Source: Gammaproteobacteria bacterium
GTDB taxonomy: Bacteria > Pseudomonadota > Gammaproteobacteria > S012-40
Length of the DNA stretch: 9,083 nt
Direction: 5' to 3'
Assembly (NCBI GenBank): GCA_029879945.1
Contig: JAOUPJ010000143.1
Span: forward strand, 1 to 9,083
This document shows, in pieces, positions 1 through 5,736 of the stretch. A program made the position numbers and the translations under genes. The notes under the pieces were generated by a model that did not search any database, was not told the DNA's origin, and saw only the letters and a program-made list of their open reading frames with translations. The number at the start of each line of letters is the position of its first letter. Position 1 is the stretch's first letter.

Positions 1-40
1 AAGTAAAGATTTTATCGCTTTAAATAAAGGGTGTAATTCT

Positions 41-1570
41 ATGAAATACCAAGAAAAATTGTTTTCAAGACGGTTGTTCGCTGTAAAACCAGCCCTCAAA
101 CTGTTGGCTGGCTTTGCCCTGTTAGCCCTCACCGCTTGTGGTGATAGTGGTAGTGACGAAGTACCACCCGAACACAGCTTTGCGCAACAGGCCTACCTCA
201 AGGCCCTTAATGCCGATGCGTTCGACGTATTTGGTAATAGCGTGGCGCTGGACGGTGATACCCTGGTGGTAGGGGCATCCAACGAACAAGGTGATGCCAG
301 CAGTACCGCAGACAATCCAAATAATAATATTCCTCAAGGTGATGATTCTAGTGCTGGCGCTGTGTATGTTTTCACCCGCAGTAACGGTGTCTGGAGCCTG
401 CAGGCCTACCTCAAGGCCAGCAATGCCGGCGCGGAGGACGGATTTGGCAATAGCGTGGCCCTGTCCGGTGATACCCTGGCGGTGGGGGCATACTATGAAG
501 GCGGTGATGCCAGCAGCAGCGCCGCCAGCCCGAATGATAATGCGCCTTTTGCCGGGGCGGTGTATGTCTTTACCCGCAGTGGCACGAGCTGGAGCCAGCA
601 GGCCTATCTCAAGGCGAGTAATGCCGGGGCGGGTGACGAGTTTGGCCGTAGCGTGGCCCTGGAGGGTGACACCCTGGCGGTGGCGGCACCCCAAGAAGAC
701 GGCGATGTCAACAGCACCGCCGCCAGCCCGAATGATAATGTCCAAGATGCCGGGGCGGTGTATATCTTTACCCGCACGGGCACCAGCTGGAGCCAGCAGG
801 CCTATCTCAAGGCCAGCAATGCAGGGACGACGCTCGACAGGTTTGGCGGTAGCGTGGCCCTGGATGGTGACACCCTGGCAGTAGGGGCGTCCGGTGAAGA
901 CGGTGATGCCAACAGCACCGCCGCCGACCCGAATGATAACGGTTTTAACACTGGGGCGGTGTATGTCTTTACCGGCAGTGGCACCAGTTGGAGCCAGCAG
1001 GCCTACCTCAAGGCCAGCAATGCCGGGGGGAGTGACGCATTTGGTGGTAGCGTGACCCTGGAGGGAGACACCCTGGCGGTGGGGGCATCCGGTGAAGCGG
1101 GTGATGCCGACAGCACCGCTGCCAACCCGAATGACAATGCGTCTGCTACCGGGGCAGTGTATGTCTTTACCGGCAGTGGCGCCAACTGGACCCAGCAAGC
1201 CTATCTCAAGGCCAGCAATGCCGGTGCAAGTGACAGGTTTGGCTTAAGCCTGGCCCTGTCCGGCAACACCCTGGCGGTGGGGACATATATTGAAGCCGGT
1301 GATGCCGACAGCACCGCCGCCAACCCGAATGATAATGCGTCTTCTGCCGGGGCGGTGTATCTCTTCACCCGCAGTGGCGCCAACTGGAGCCAACAGGCCT
1401 ACCTCAAGGCCAGCAATGCCGAGACGGGTGACGAGTTTGGTTTGAGCGTGGCCTTGTCCGGTGACACCCTGGCAGTGGGGGCAGACGGTGAAGACGGTGA
1501 TGCATCCAGCACCGCAGCAAGTCCGAATGATAATGCGCCTCTTGCCGGGGCGGTGTATGTCTTTCAATAA
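41..1570 (+). CDS. FG-GAP repeat lipoprotein, seven-bladed beta-propeller (copy 1)
   Basis: Predicted lipoprotein of 509 residues. The signal peptide has a basic N-region, a hydrophobic stretch at about 18-30 and a lipobox LTAC with the lipidated Cys at 33; Gly-Asp follow, and Asp at +2 of the mature protein is Gly here, so outer-membrane sorting is plausible. The rest is seven FG-GAP repeats, with Phe-Gly at residues 64, 135, 201, 268, 334, 400 and 466, mostly 66 residues apart. Each reads roughly QQAYLKASNAG..D.FG.SVAL.GDTLAVGA, an acidic Asp/Asn-rich loop (GDA.ST...PNDN) and GAVYVFTRSG..W. FG-GAP repeats form integrin-alpha-like propellers and the acidic loops may bind calcium; this is family knowledge. 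Repeats are very alike in DNA, pointing to recent amplification or gene conversion. The ATG at 41 is preceded by AAAGGG at 26-31 and starts the MKYQEKL N-terminus shared with both paralogues. Ligand and exact function are unknown. Confidence 0.9.
   Translation: MKYQEKLFSRRLFAVKPALKLLAGFALLALTACGDSGSDEVPPEHSFAQQAYLKALNADAFDVFGNSVALDGDTLVVGASNEQGDASSTADNPNNNIPQGDDSSAGAVYVFTRSNGVWSLQAYLKASNAGAEDGFGNSVALSGDTLAVGAYYEGGDASSSAASPNDNAPFAGAVYVFTRSGTSWSQQAYLKASNAGAGDEFGRSVALEGDTLAVAAPQEDGDVNSTAASPNDNVQDAGAVYIFTRTGTSWSQQAYLKASNAGTTLDRFGGSVALDGDTLAVGASGEDGDANSTAADPNDNGFNTGAVYVFTGSGTSWSQQAYLKASNAGGSDAFGGSVTLEGDTLAVGASGEAGDADSTAANPNDNASATGAVYVFTGSGANWTQQAYLKASNAGASDRFGLSLALSGNTLAVGTYIEAGDADSTAANPNDNASSAGAVYLFTRSGANWSQQAYLKASNAETGDEFGLSVALSGDTLAVGADGEDGDASSTAASPNDNAPLAGAVYVFQ
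188..1567 (+). repeat. Seven in-gene tandem repeats of about 198 bp
   Basis: The codon for the second Gln of the (Q)QAYLKA motif falls at 188, 401, 599, 797, 998, 1196 and 1394. The periods are therefore 213, 198, 198, 201, 198 and 198 bp. Blocks encoding QQAYLKASNAG, GDTLAVGA and GAVYVF are nearly identical at the nucleotide level. Because the period is a multiple of three, a frame without a stop in one unit tends to stay open through all units, which explains the long antisense open frames here. Confidence 0.9.
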
Positions 1571-1603
1571 GGCGCGGCATAGCTTGCCGTGATCGGTTTT
1601 ATA

Positions 1604-1648
1604 AACCCTGCGGGTGTCAGTTTTCGGCTGGCATTCGCAGGGTTTTTT
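1604..1648 (+). terminator. Rho-independent terminator after FG-GAP gene 1
   Basis: The arms AACCCTGCG (1604-1612) and CGCAGGGTT (1636-1644) pair perfectly over 9 bp. The interior TGTCAG/CTGGCA extends the stem with one G-U pair. The 3' arm runs into a stretch of six T (1643-1648). It lies 34 bp after the stop codon of the lipoprotein gene. Confidence 0.85.
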
Positions 1649-1652
1649 AGTT

Positions 1653-1785
1653 TTACAGATCGTAGCCCGGATGAAACGAAGTGGAATCCGGGGCCCCCCG
1701 TATTTCGCTGCGCTCCATACGGGCTACTTGCTCTTCGGCTTCCTGTTACAGATCGTAGCCCCGATGAAACGAAGTGGAATCCGGG
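1653..1785. repeat. REP/BIME cluster: forward REP, inverted REP, second forward REP
   Basis: The first unit at 1662-1692 is GTAG, then CCCGGAT, 13 nt, then ATCCGGG. An inverted unit follows at 1697-1727: CCCGTAT, 13 nt, ATACGGG, then CTAC, which is GTAG on the other strand. A second forward unit at 1755-1785 has one changed base in its left arm (CCCCGAT). Both forward units are preceded by TTACAGATC and lie 93 bp apart, so the block is a direct duplication. A GTAG head plus an imperfect palindrome is the hallmark of REP elements mobilised by RAYT transposases; none is encoded here. Confidence 0.85.
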
Positions 1786-1824
1786 AACTCCTTTTCTAAC
1801 TTTTCTAAATTATTTTCAACAATC

Positions 1825-1854
1825 TGAATCCTTCCAGACCTTTCCCACGTAAGT
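1825..1854 (+). promoter_or_regulatory. Conserved promoter-like module before the PAP2 gene
   Basis: TGAATCC (1825-1831) and ACGTAAGT (1847-1854) are separated by 15 nt. The same two boxes with the same spacing occur before three other genes in the window, one on the opposite strand. Box order and spacing fit an ECF-type sigma factor promoter (-35 and -10), which is an inference. Downstream the leader continues to AAGGA (1912-1916), 9 nt before the ATG. Confidence 0.6.
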
Positions 1855-1925
1855 CTCAATAACAGAGTCGTAAACCGCATTAACGGCGAGTAACGATTTT
1901 AGAACTTAAATAAGGATTCAATTCG

Positions 1926-2639
1926 ATGAACAACTCAAACAAATTATTCGCGGGACTCGTCTCCATAAAAAAATGCACTCGTCCCCCAATGGCTTTGAAT
2001 CTTGATGTCGCCTACACAGATGCAAGAGATGGTAGCCCGGATGAAACGAAGTGGAATCCGGGAGTTTCCTTCAATAATCGCGCCCTGAATGAAAACAAAT
2101 CTACAGCTACCAAAACATACCATGCCTGCTTTGATCGACTCGATGAGCTGGAGCAGGACTTATGCAGTTGCTTTAATCACATTGCTGACTGGCCTTATGT
2201 AGAAAAGTTTTTCGCACTGATCAGTCGGCTTGGCAATGGCGTGTTTTGGTATGTGTTGATGACGATTCTTCCATTCGCCGATTCCGTGAATGGCCTTGTC
2301 GCTAGTCTTCATATGAGCAGCGTTGCGCTGGTGTGTTTAGCACTCTACAAGTTACTAAAAAATAATCTCGTAAGACAACGCCCATATTTAAAGTGGAACA
2401 ACATCCAAAACGGAACAGCTCCACTAGATTTATACAGCTTTCCCTCAGGTCATACCTTGCATGCAGTGGCGTTTACCATTGTTGCCCTGAGCTATTATCC
2501 GATTCTTTCGCCATTCTTGGTTTCCGTTACGCTGCTGATTGCCTTTTCTCGCGTGATTCTCGGTCTGCACTATCCAAGCGATGTGCTTGCTGGTGCACTC
2601 ATAGGGGCTGCAGTCGCCCTGCTTAGTTTTTCCTTATAA
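1926..2639 (+). CDS. PAP2-superfamily membrane phosphatase with REP-containing N-terminal extension
   Basis: Integral membrane phosphatase of the PAP2 (type 2 phosphatidic acid phosphatase) superfamily, 237 residues. All three signature motifs are present: KX6RP at 145-153, PSGH at 173-176 and SRX5HX3D at 208-219, with His176, His215 and Asp219 the expected catalytic residues. Hydrophobic segments lie near 105-122, 125-142, 178-195, 196-212 and 219-236. Family substrates include phosphatidate, phosphatidylglycerophosphate and undecaprenyl pyrophosphate; pairing with a GT4 enzyme 25 bp downstream favours making diacylglycerol for a glycolipid, an inference. The first 64 or so residues are not typical of the family, and residues 37-46 (SPDETKWNPG) are the translation of a REP at 2032-2062. 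The ATG has AAGGA 9 nt upstream, and I see no ATG, GTG or TTG start between the REP and the core domain. Its N-terminus (KLFAG) resembles KLYAG of the FG-GAP proteins. Confidence 0.85.
   Translation: MNNSNKLFAGLVSIKKCTRPPMALNLDVAYTDARDGSPDETKWNPGVSFNNRALNENKSTATKTYHACFDRLDELEQDLCSCFNHIADWPYVEKFFALISRLGNGVFWYVLMTILPFADSVNGLVASLHMSSVALVCLALYKLLKNNLVRQRPYLKWNNIQNGTAPLDLYSFPSGHTLHAVAFTIVALSYYPILSPFLVSVTLLIAFSRVILGLHYPSDVLAGALIGAAVALLSFSL
2032..2062 (+). repeat. REP element inside the PAP2 reading frame
   Basis: GTAG (2032-2035), CCCGGAT (2036-2042), a 13-nt loop and ATCCGGG (2056-2062) match the unit at 1662-1692 base for base. It is read in frame without a stop and adds SPDETKWNPG to the protein. 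No inverted partner is recognisable beside it. Confidence 0.9.
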
Positions 2640-2664
2640 CAAGATATTACAGGAACTCATTCAC

Positions 2665-3858
2665 ATGCACATTCTAATGATAACAGACGTCTACTTTCCT
2701 CGGATAAATGGTGTGTCTACCTCTATTAAAACCTATAGAACCGCATTGCGGGAAATGGGGCATAAAGTAACGGTCATTGCACCGGACTATGGAAATACCA
2801 CAGACGATGAAGAAGGGACAATCAGAATACCATCGCGTGGACTACTGGTGGACAAAGAAGACAGAATGATGAAGGCGCGTCATATCTATCGTATGATGAA
2901 GCAATTGAAAGGAATGGAAATCGATATCATTCACATCCAAACGCCTTTCGTCGCCCACTATGCGGGATTGAAGTTGTCTAGAATTCTCGGTGTTCCCAAG
3001 GTGGAGAGCTATCACACCTTTTTTGAAGAATATCTTTACCACTATGTTCCTTTTCTCCCTAAGGGTTTGATGAAAAGCGTGGCACGTCGTTTTTCCAAAT
3101 CACAGTGTAACAGTGTAGACGCCATCGTTGTGCCGTCGACCGCCATGTTAGAAGCGCTGCGCGGATACGGTGTCGCGTCAACGGCTGAGATCATTCCGAC
3201 GGGGCTAGACTTGCGTCGATTCAAAGGGGGCGATGGCGCTGCCTTTCGTGAAAAATATGGCATTGAAAAGGATAGACCCGTGTTGCTGAATGTGGGGCGC
3301 GTGGCGCACGAAAAAAATATCGATTTCCTGATACACGTACTCCGTGAAGTTAAAGAAGCCATTCCCGACATCCTGCTTGTAATTGTCGGAGAAGGACCAG
3401 CCGAAAAACATCTTCATGCGCTGGTACAGGAGTTGGGATTGCAGGGCAATGTTCGCTTTATCGGCTACCTGGACAGGGACACGGAATTGAAAGACTGTTA
3501 TTGCGCCGGTGATATGTTTGTCTTTGCGTCCAGAACCGAAACACAGGGACTGGTCTTACTGGAAGCAATGGCCTTGGGTGTTCCTGTAATTTCGACAGCG
3601 GTGATGGGCACCCGCGATATTATCGAGCCGCAAAGGGGCGCGATCCATGCGCGTGAGGAGCTTATCGACTTCACTAATAAGATCGTTACAACTATTAACG
3701 ATAAGAATCTTCTGGAATCGCTATCCACGCAGGCGCAACAGTTTGCAAGTGGCTGGTCAGAACAGCGCTACACCCAAAAAATGATTGACCTTTATAGCGG
3801 CGTTATCGTTGAGCATGAGGCGCATTGCGCTGCCAATATGGTGACTGCGAAAAGTTGA
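2665..3858 (+). CDS. GT4-family glycosyltransferase, probable glycolipid synthase
   Basis: GT-B fold retaining glycosyltransferase of 397 residues, a normal length for GT4. The N-terminal Rossmann domain starts ILMITDVYFPRINGVSTSI with the glycine loop at 11-20; SYHTFFEEY (115-123) carries a conserved His117. The C-terminal domain has NVGRVAHEKN (209-218; Arg212 and Lys217 for the nucleotide-sugar phosphates), VGEGP (241-245) and the EX7E motif from Glu292 to Glu300 followed by AMALGVPVIS. The N-terminal pattern and the HTFFEEY segment resemble diacylglycerol glucosyltransferases and related mannosyltransferases, so transfer of a hexose to diacylglycerol is the best guess; the donor cannot be told. 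It follows the PAP2 gene by 25 bp with AGGA at 2651-2654, so the two are probably one operon: phosphatase makes the acceptor lipid, this enzyme glycosylates it at the inner face of the membrane. Exopolysaccharide or lipid-carrier roles remain possible. Confidence 0.85.
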   Translation: MHILMITDVYFPRINGVSTSIKTYRTALREMGHKVTVIAPDYGNTTDDEEGTIRIPSRGLLVDKEDRMMKARHIYRMMKQLKGMEIDIIHIQTPFVAHYAGLKLSRILGVPKVESYHTFFEEYLYHYVPFLPKGLMKSVARRFSKSQCNSVDAIVVPSTAMLEALRGYGVASTAEIIPTGLDLRRFKGGDGAAFREKYGIEKDRPVLLNVGRVAHEKNIDFLIHVLREVKEAIPDILLVIVGEGPAEKHLHALVQELGLQGNVRFIGYLDRDTELKDCYCAGDMFVFASRTETQGLVLLEAMALGVPVISTAVMGTRDIIEPQRGAIHAREELIDFTNKIVTTINDKNLLESLSTQAQQFASGWSEQRYTQKMIDLYSGVIVEHEAHCAANMVTAKS

Positions 3859-3875
3859 ACGAGCAGTAAGTAAGA

Positions 3876-3918
3876 CAGGTCACAGATCTTTTCTAATATT
3901 AAGAATATCTGTGGCCTG
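3876..3918. repeat. Stem-loop repeat after the PAP2-GT operon
   Basis: The arms CAGGTCACAGAT (3876-3887) and ATCTGTGGCCTG (3907-3918) pair over 12 positions, one of them G-U. The loop holds TTTCTAATATTAAGAA. No T-run follows, so it is not a classic terminator, though it could protect mRNA ends. The stem-loop at 7452-7501 shares the GGTCA arms and the TTTCTAATATTA loop, so both seem to be members of one small repeat family. Confidence 0.6.
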
Positions 3919-4015
3919 AAGCCCTCACCTTAAAACGGAACCTTTGAACCTATCAATCAGTTAGCTGCTTGAAAACATTGGAGATATATTTCCCTAAATT
4001 AAGCTAACAATATCC

Positions 4016-4060
4016 TAGATGAAGCCGATTATGTATACTATAATTATGCATATTAGGAGG
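4016..4060 (+). promoter_or_regulatory. Candidate promoter, operator and RBS of the toxin-antitoxin operon
   Basis: A perfect -10 hexamer TATAAT lies at 4039-4044, but the -35 at 4016-4021 (TAGATG) is weak. The palindromes GTATAC (4033-4038) and TATGCATA (4045-4052) overlap this region and could be operators for antitoxin autoregulation, which is usual in such operons. A full AGGAGG (4055-4060) sits 4 nt before the antitoxin ATG, stronger than any other RBS in the window. Confidence 0.5.
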
Positions 4061-4064
4061 CGAC

Positions 4065-4304
4065 ATGAAAGCTTCAGTTGTGGATTTACGCTATAAAATG
4101 AATGACATACTAAAAGCCCTTGATAGAAACGAGGAAGTAACAGTCCTTTATCATGGGAAAGTAAAAGGGGTGATTGTTCCCTCTAAGGAGCGATCATCTT
4201 TAAAGGTCGAGAATTCCCCTTTTTTTGGGATGTTGTCTAATGAGGACAAATCAGTCGCTGAAGAGATGGAGGAGTTGAGGGGCGGCCGGTTCCGTGATCT
4301 TTGA
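4065..4304 (+). CDS. Phd/YefM-type antitoxin of a PIN-domain toxin
   Basis: Small DNA-binding antitoxin of 79 residues, the usual size. The N-terminal half (VVDLRYKMNDILKALDRNEEVTVLYHGKVKGVIVP, residues 5-39, quoted here only in outline) has the Phd/YefM pattern: a dimerising helix, a strand and the HGK..GVIVP hairpin. The C-terminal acidic tail (EDKSVAEEMEELRGGRFRDL) is the part expected to wrap the toxin. By family knowledge it binds the operon promoter and neutralises the nuclease encoded next. Its stop overlaps the toxin start by 11 nt, indicating translational coupling. Codon use is AT-rich compared with the FG-GAP genes, suggesting separate acquisition. Confidence 0.85.
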   Translation: MKASVVDLRYKMNDILKALDRNEEVTVLYHGKVKGVIVPSKERSSLKVENSPFFGMLSNEDKSVAEEMEELRGGRFRDL

Positions 4305-4671
4305 TACAGATATATTCATTTGGGTACAAAGAGGAAACTTAAAAGCCGCGAAACTAATTAACAATGCTGAGCAGCGATTTCTTTCGGTTCAAACATACAT
4401 GGAGTTGTTGCAAGGTGCAAAAAATAAAACCCAACATAAATATGTTAAAGAGTTCATTGCAACCTTTAACTTTACCGTGCTTCCATTAACAGAAAACATA
4501 GGCCATCGGGCTTCGATTTACATAGAAGAATATTCGCTATCCTCTGGTATGAGATCGGGCGATGCAATTATTGCGGCAACAGCCGTGGAGAACTCTTTGG
4601 CTCTGTCATCTAGCAATACTAAACATTTCAAAGTTGTGAAAGAACTCGAATTAAAATCCTTTAAACCGTAG
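4294..4671 (+). CDS. vapC: PIN-domain ribonuclease toxin, VapC family
   Basis: Toxin of 125 residues with the PIN fold. Acidic residues expected to hold Mg2+ are present: Asp4 and Asp6 in MIFDTDIFIW, Glu37 in YMELLQG and Asp90 in RSGDAIIAATA; Asn108 in SSNTKHF fits the conserved C-terminal LxTxNxxHF block. VapC toxins cleave tRNA or rRNA; the target here cannot be predicted. The start is GTG at 4294 inside the antitoxin frame, chosen because the PIN domain begins at once with IFDTD and GAGGGG lies just upstream. The gene ends TAG followed directly by TAA TAA. All key residues are intact, so it is probably functional. Confidence 0.88.
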   Translation: MIFDTDIFIWVQRGNLKAAKLINNAEQRFLSVQTYMELLQGAKNKTQHKYVKEFIATFNFTVLPLTENIGHRASIYIEEYSLSSGMRSGDAIIAATAVENSLALSSSNTKHFKVVKELELKSFKP

Positions 4672-4692
4672 TAATAAACTGACCAAGAAGAA

Positions 4693-4719
4693 CGCACTTG
4701 GGTTCAATAGTGAAGTGCG
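4693..4719 (+). terminator. Possible hairpin terminator after the toxin gene
   Basis: CGCACTT (4693-4699) pairs with AAGTGCG (4713-4719) around a 13-nt loop, 21 bp after the toxin stop. An outer AGAAG (4686-4690) can pair with CTTCT (4729-4733), which leads into TTTT. The two-part stem is loose, so terminator function is only possible. Confidence 0.4.
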
Positions 4720-4826
4720 ACCGCCGTCCTTCTTTTATGCTATTCGCTTCGTGAATTTTTGCACAAAAGTCGGCCGCGTTCTTGGTTGCACACGCCTCAT
4801 TCAGGCCATCAGATAAGAATCCAAAT

Positions 4827-4954
4827 TTAAAAGTTTTTCTCAATTAATTCTGTCGTAGTGGAGGATAAGAAATTATCTACATGTTTGACCACACCCACGC
4901 CTTCGGCAATGTAAAAATCTGACGTTCCAGCATGCCCCTTTTTGAAACAGGAAC
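4827..4954 (-). pseudogene. Probable C-terminal gene remnant beyond the hydrolase stop
   Basis: Directly after the hydrolase stop (minus strand) the same frame stays open for about 41 codons to a TAA at 4827-4829. It encodes a protein-like stretch containing GHAGTSDFYIAEGVGVVKHV and ending ELIEKNF. The F-Y-x-A-x-G-V-G-V-V-K pattern looks like the last strands of secreted proteins of unknown function. There is no start codon with an RBS, so a decayed gene end is likelier than a working gene. The rest of 4672-4954 shows only the hairpin noted above. Confidence 0.35.
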
Positions 4955-5587
4955 TTAATTAAAACTCCCGGATTTCAGGTAACTAACGGTCTGCTCGGCG
5001 ACTTTTCCAGAGAACAAAAGCCCTGCGTGCGTCTCACTAAGAACCAGATGGTGCTTTAGCCATGGCGCTTGTGTTTCGCTTACCGACACCCCGCCATCAT
5101 TGAGCTTATCAAGCTTCGCTACCCACGCGCCCAGACCCCGTTGCTTGCTGCCGGCGATCTGCCCGATATCGAAATCGCTAGTAACATCAACTCCGCTACT
5201 TAATATTTCAAAACTATGACCGAGCATGGCTCTTCCTAGCCCAAATGAACCGAACGATCGTGCCGCCTCACTGCCGCCAACGGGAGTCCCCAAAAGAACC
5301 AGACGTTTGAAATTGCTTGGTTGGTATTGCTCAAGCGCGCGCAACGCCAGTAGTCCACCCAGACTATGCGCCACGATGGAAAAAGACTGCCCTGCAAAGG
5401 TGGAAGTGAGCCTGTGCAGGGCTTCGATATTAGACTCCACAGAACGACGCGCCGACGGATAAGTGAATATCGAGGCCTCAAAACCCGCTTTTCGCACAGC
5501 ACGCGCCAGGAATGTCATAAAATGGCCGGTCGTCCACAGACCCGGCATAAGCACTACTCTTTGCACAGATGATTCGGTTTTGTTCAT
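4955..5587 (-). CDS. Alpha/beta-hydrolase, lipase/esterase-like
   Basis: Compact alpha/beta-hydrolase of 210 residues without signal peptide, so probably cytoplasmic. The first strand and oxyanion region read VVLMPGLWTTGHF (11-23). The nucleophile elbow is AHSLGG with Ser75, followed by VLLGTPVGGSEAA (97-109). The likely acid is Asp164 in NDGGVSVSET and the likely base His187 in SETHAGLLFS, giving a complete Ser-Asp-His triad. The fold resembles small triacylglycerol lipases and esterases; the substrate is unknown. The ATG is set by AAGGA at 5597-5601, 9 nt upstream. The leader from AAGGAT through ATGAACAA is almost identical to that of the PAP2 gene, which suggests the hydrolase is expressed with the lipid genes and may act on acyl lipids (inference). 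It is divergent from FG-GAP copy 2. Confidence 0.85.
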   Translation of the reverse strand: MNKTESSVQRVVLMPGLWTTGHFMTFLARAVRKAGFEASIFTYPSARRSVESNIEALHRLTSTFAGQSFSIVAHSLGGLLALRALEQYQPSNFKRLVLLGTPVGGSEAARSFGSFGLGRAMLGHSFEILSSGVDVTSDFDIGQIAGSKQRGLGAWVAKLDKLNDGGVSVSETQAPWLKHHLVLSETHAGLLFSGKVAEQTVSYLKSGSFN

Positions 5588-5636
5588 CGAATTAAATCCT
5601 TATTTAAGTAATACGGCCGTAAAGGCTGTTACTAGC

Positions 5637-5666
5637 ACTTACGTAGAAACCGACAGAAAGGATTCA
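5637..5666 (-). promoter_or_regulatory. Conserved promoter-like module before the hydrolase
   Basis: Read on the minus strand, TGAATCC (5666-5660) is followed after 15 nt by ACGTAAGT (5644-5637). Both boxes and their spacing match those before the PAP2 and FG-GAP genes. The 57 nt from ACGTAAGT to the ATG is shorter than in the other copies (76-79), because of a deletion in the middle of the leader. Confidence 0.6.
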
Positions 5667-5673
5667 ATAGGTA

Positions 5674-5736
5674 GTAGCCCGATGAAACGAAGTGGAATCC
5701 GGGGTTCCCTTATTTCAATCCTCACATACGGCCTAC
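5674..5736. repeat. REP pair (BIME) between the divergent genes
   Basis: A forward REP at 5674-5703 (GTAG, CCCGAT with one base lost, 13 nt, ATCCGGG) is followed by a degenerate inverted unit ending in ATACGGCCTAC at 5736. The inverted part is a diverged version of the one at 1697-1727. The pair separates two copies of the leader that point away from each other. Confidence 0.75.

Noticed and set aside
122..1198. Long minus-strand open frame of 358 codons opposite FG-GAP gene 1, and similar ones opposite gene 2
   Set aside because: They arise from the in-frame 198-bp repeat: one stop-free antisense unit gives a long open frame. They have no RBS or recognisable domain, and the plus-strand product has a clear family.
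1589..1852. Open frame of 87 codons between FG-GAP gene 1 and the PAP2 gene
   Set aside because: It translates the terminator and two REP units (SPDETKWNPG twice) and has no RBS; it is repeat-derived.
1653..2062. CRISPR array from the repeated 31-bp units
   Set aside because: Spacing is irregular, units occur in both orientations, one lies in a gene, and the GTAG-palindrome structure is that of REP elements.
3876..3918. Rho-independent terminator of the PAP2-GT operon
   Set aside because: The stem is good but no T-run follows on either strand; listed as a stem-loop repeat instead.
4661..4843. Minus-strand open frame of 60 codons overlapping the toxin 3' end
   Set aside because: It needs a TTG start without an RBS and matches no family I know. 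It was left out, although its composition is not obviously random.
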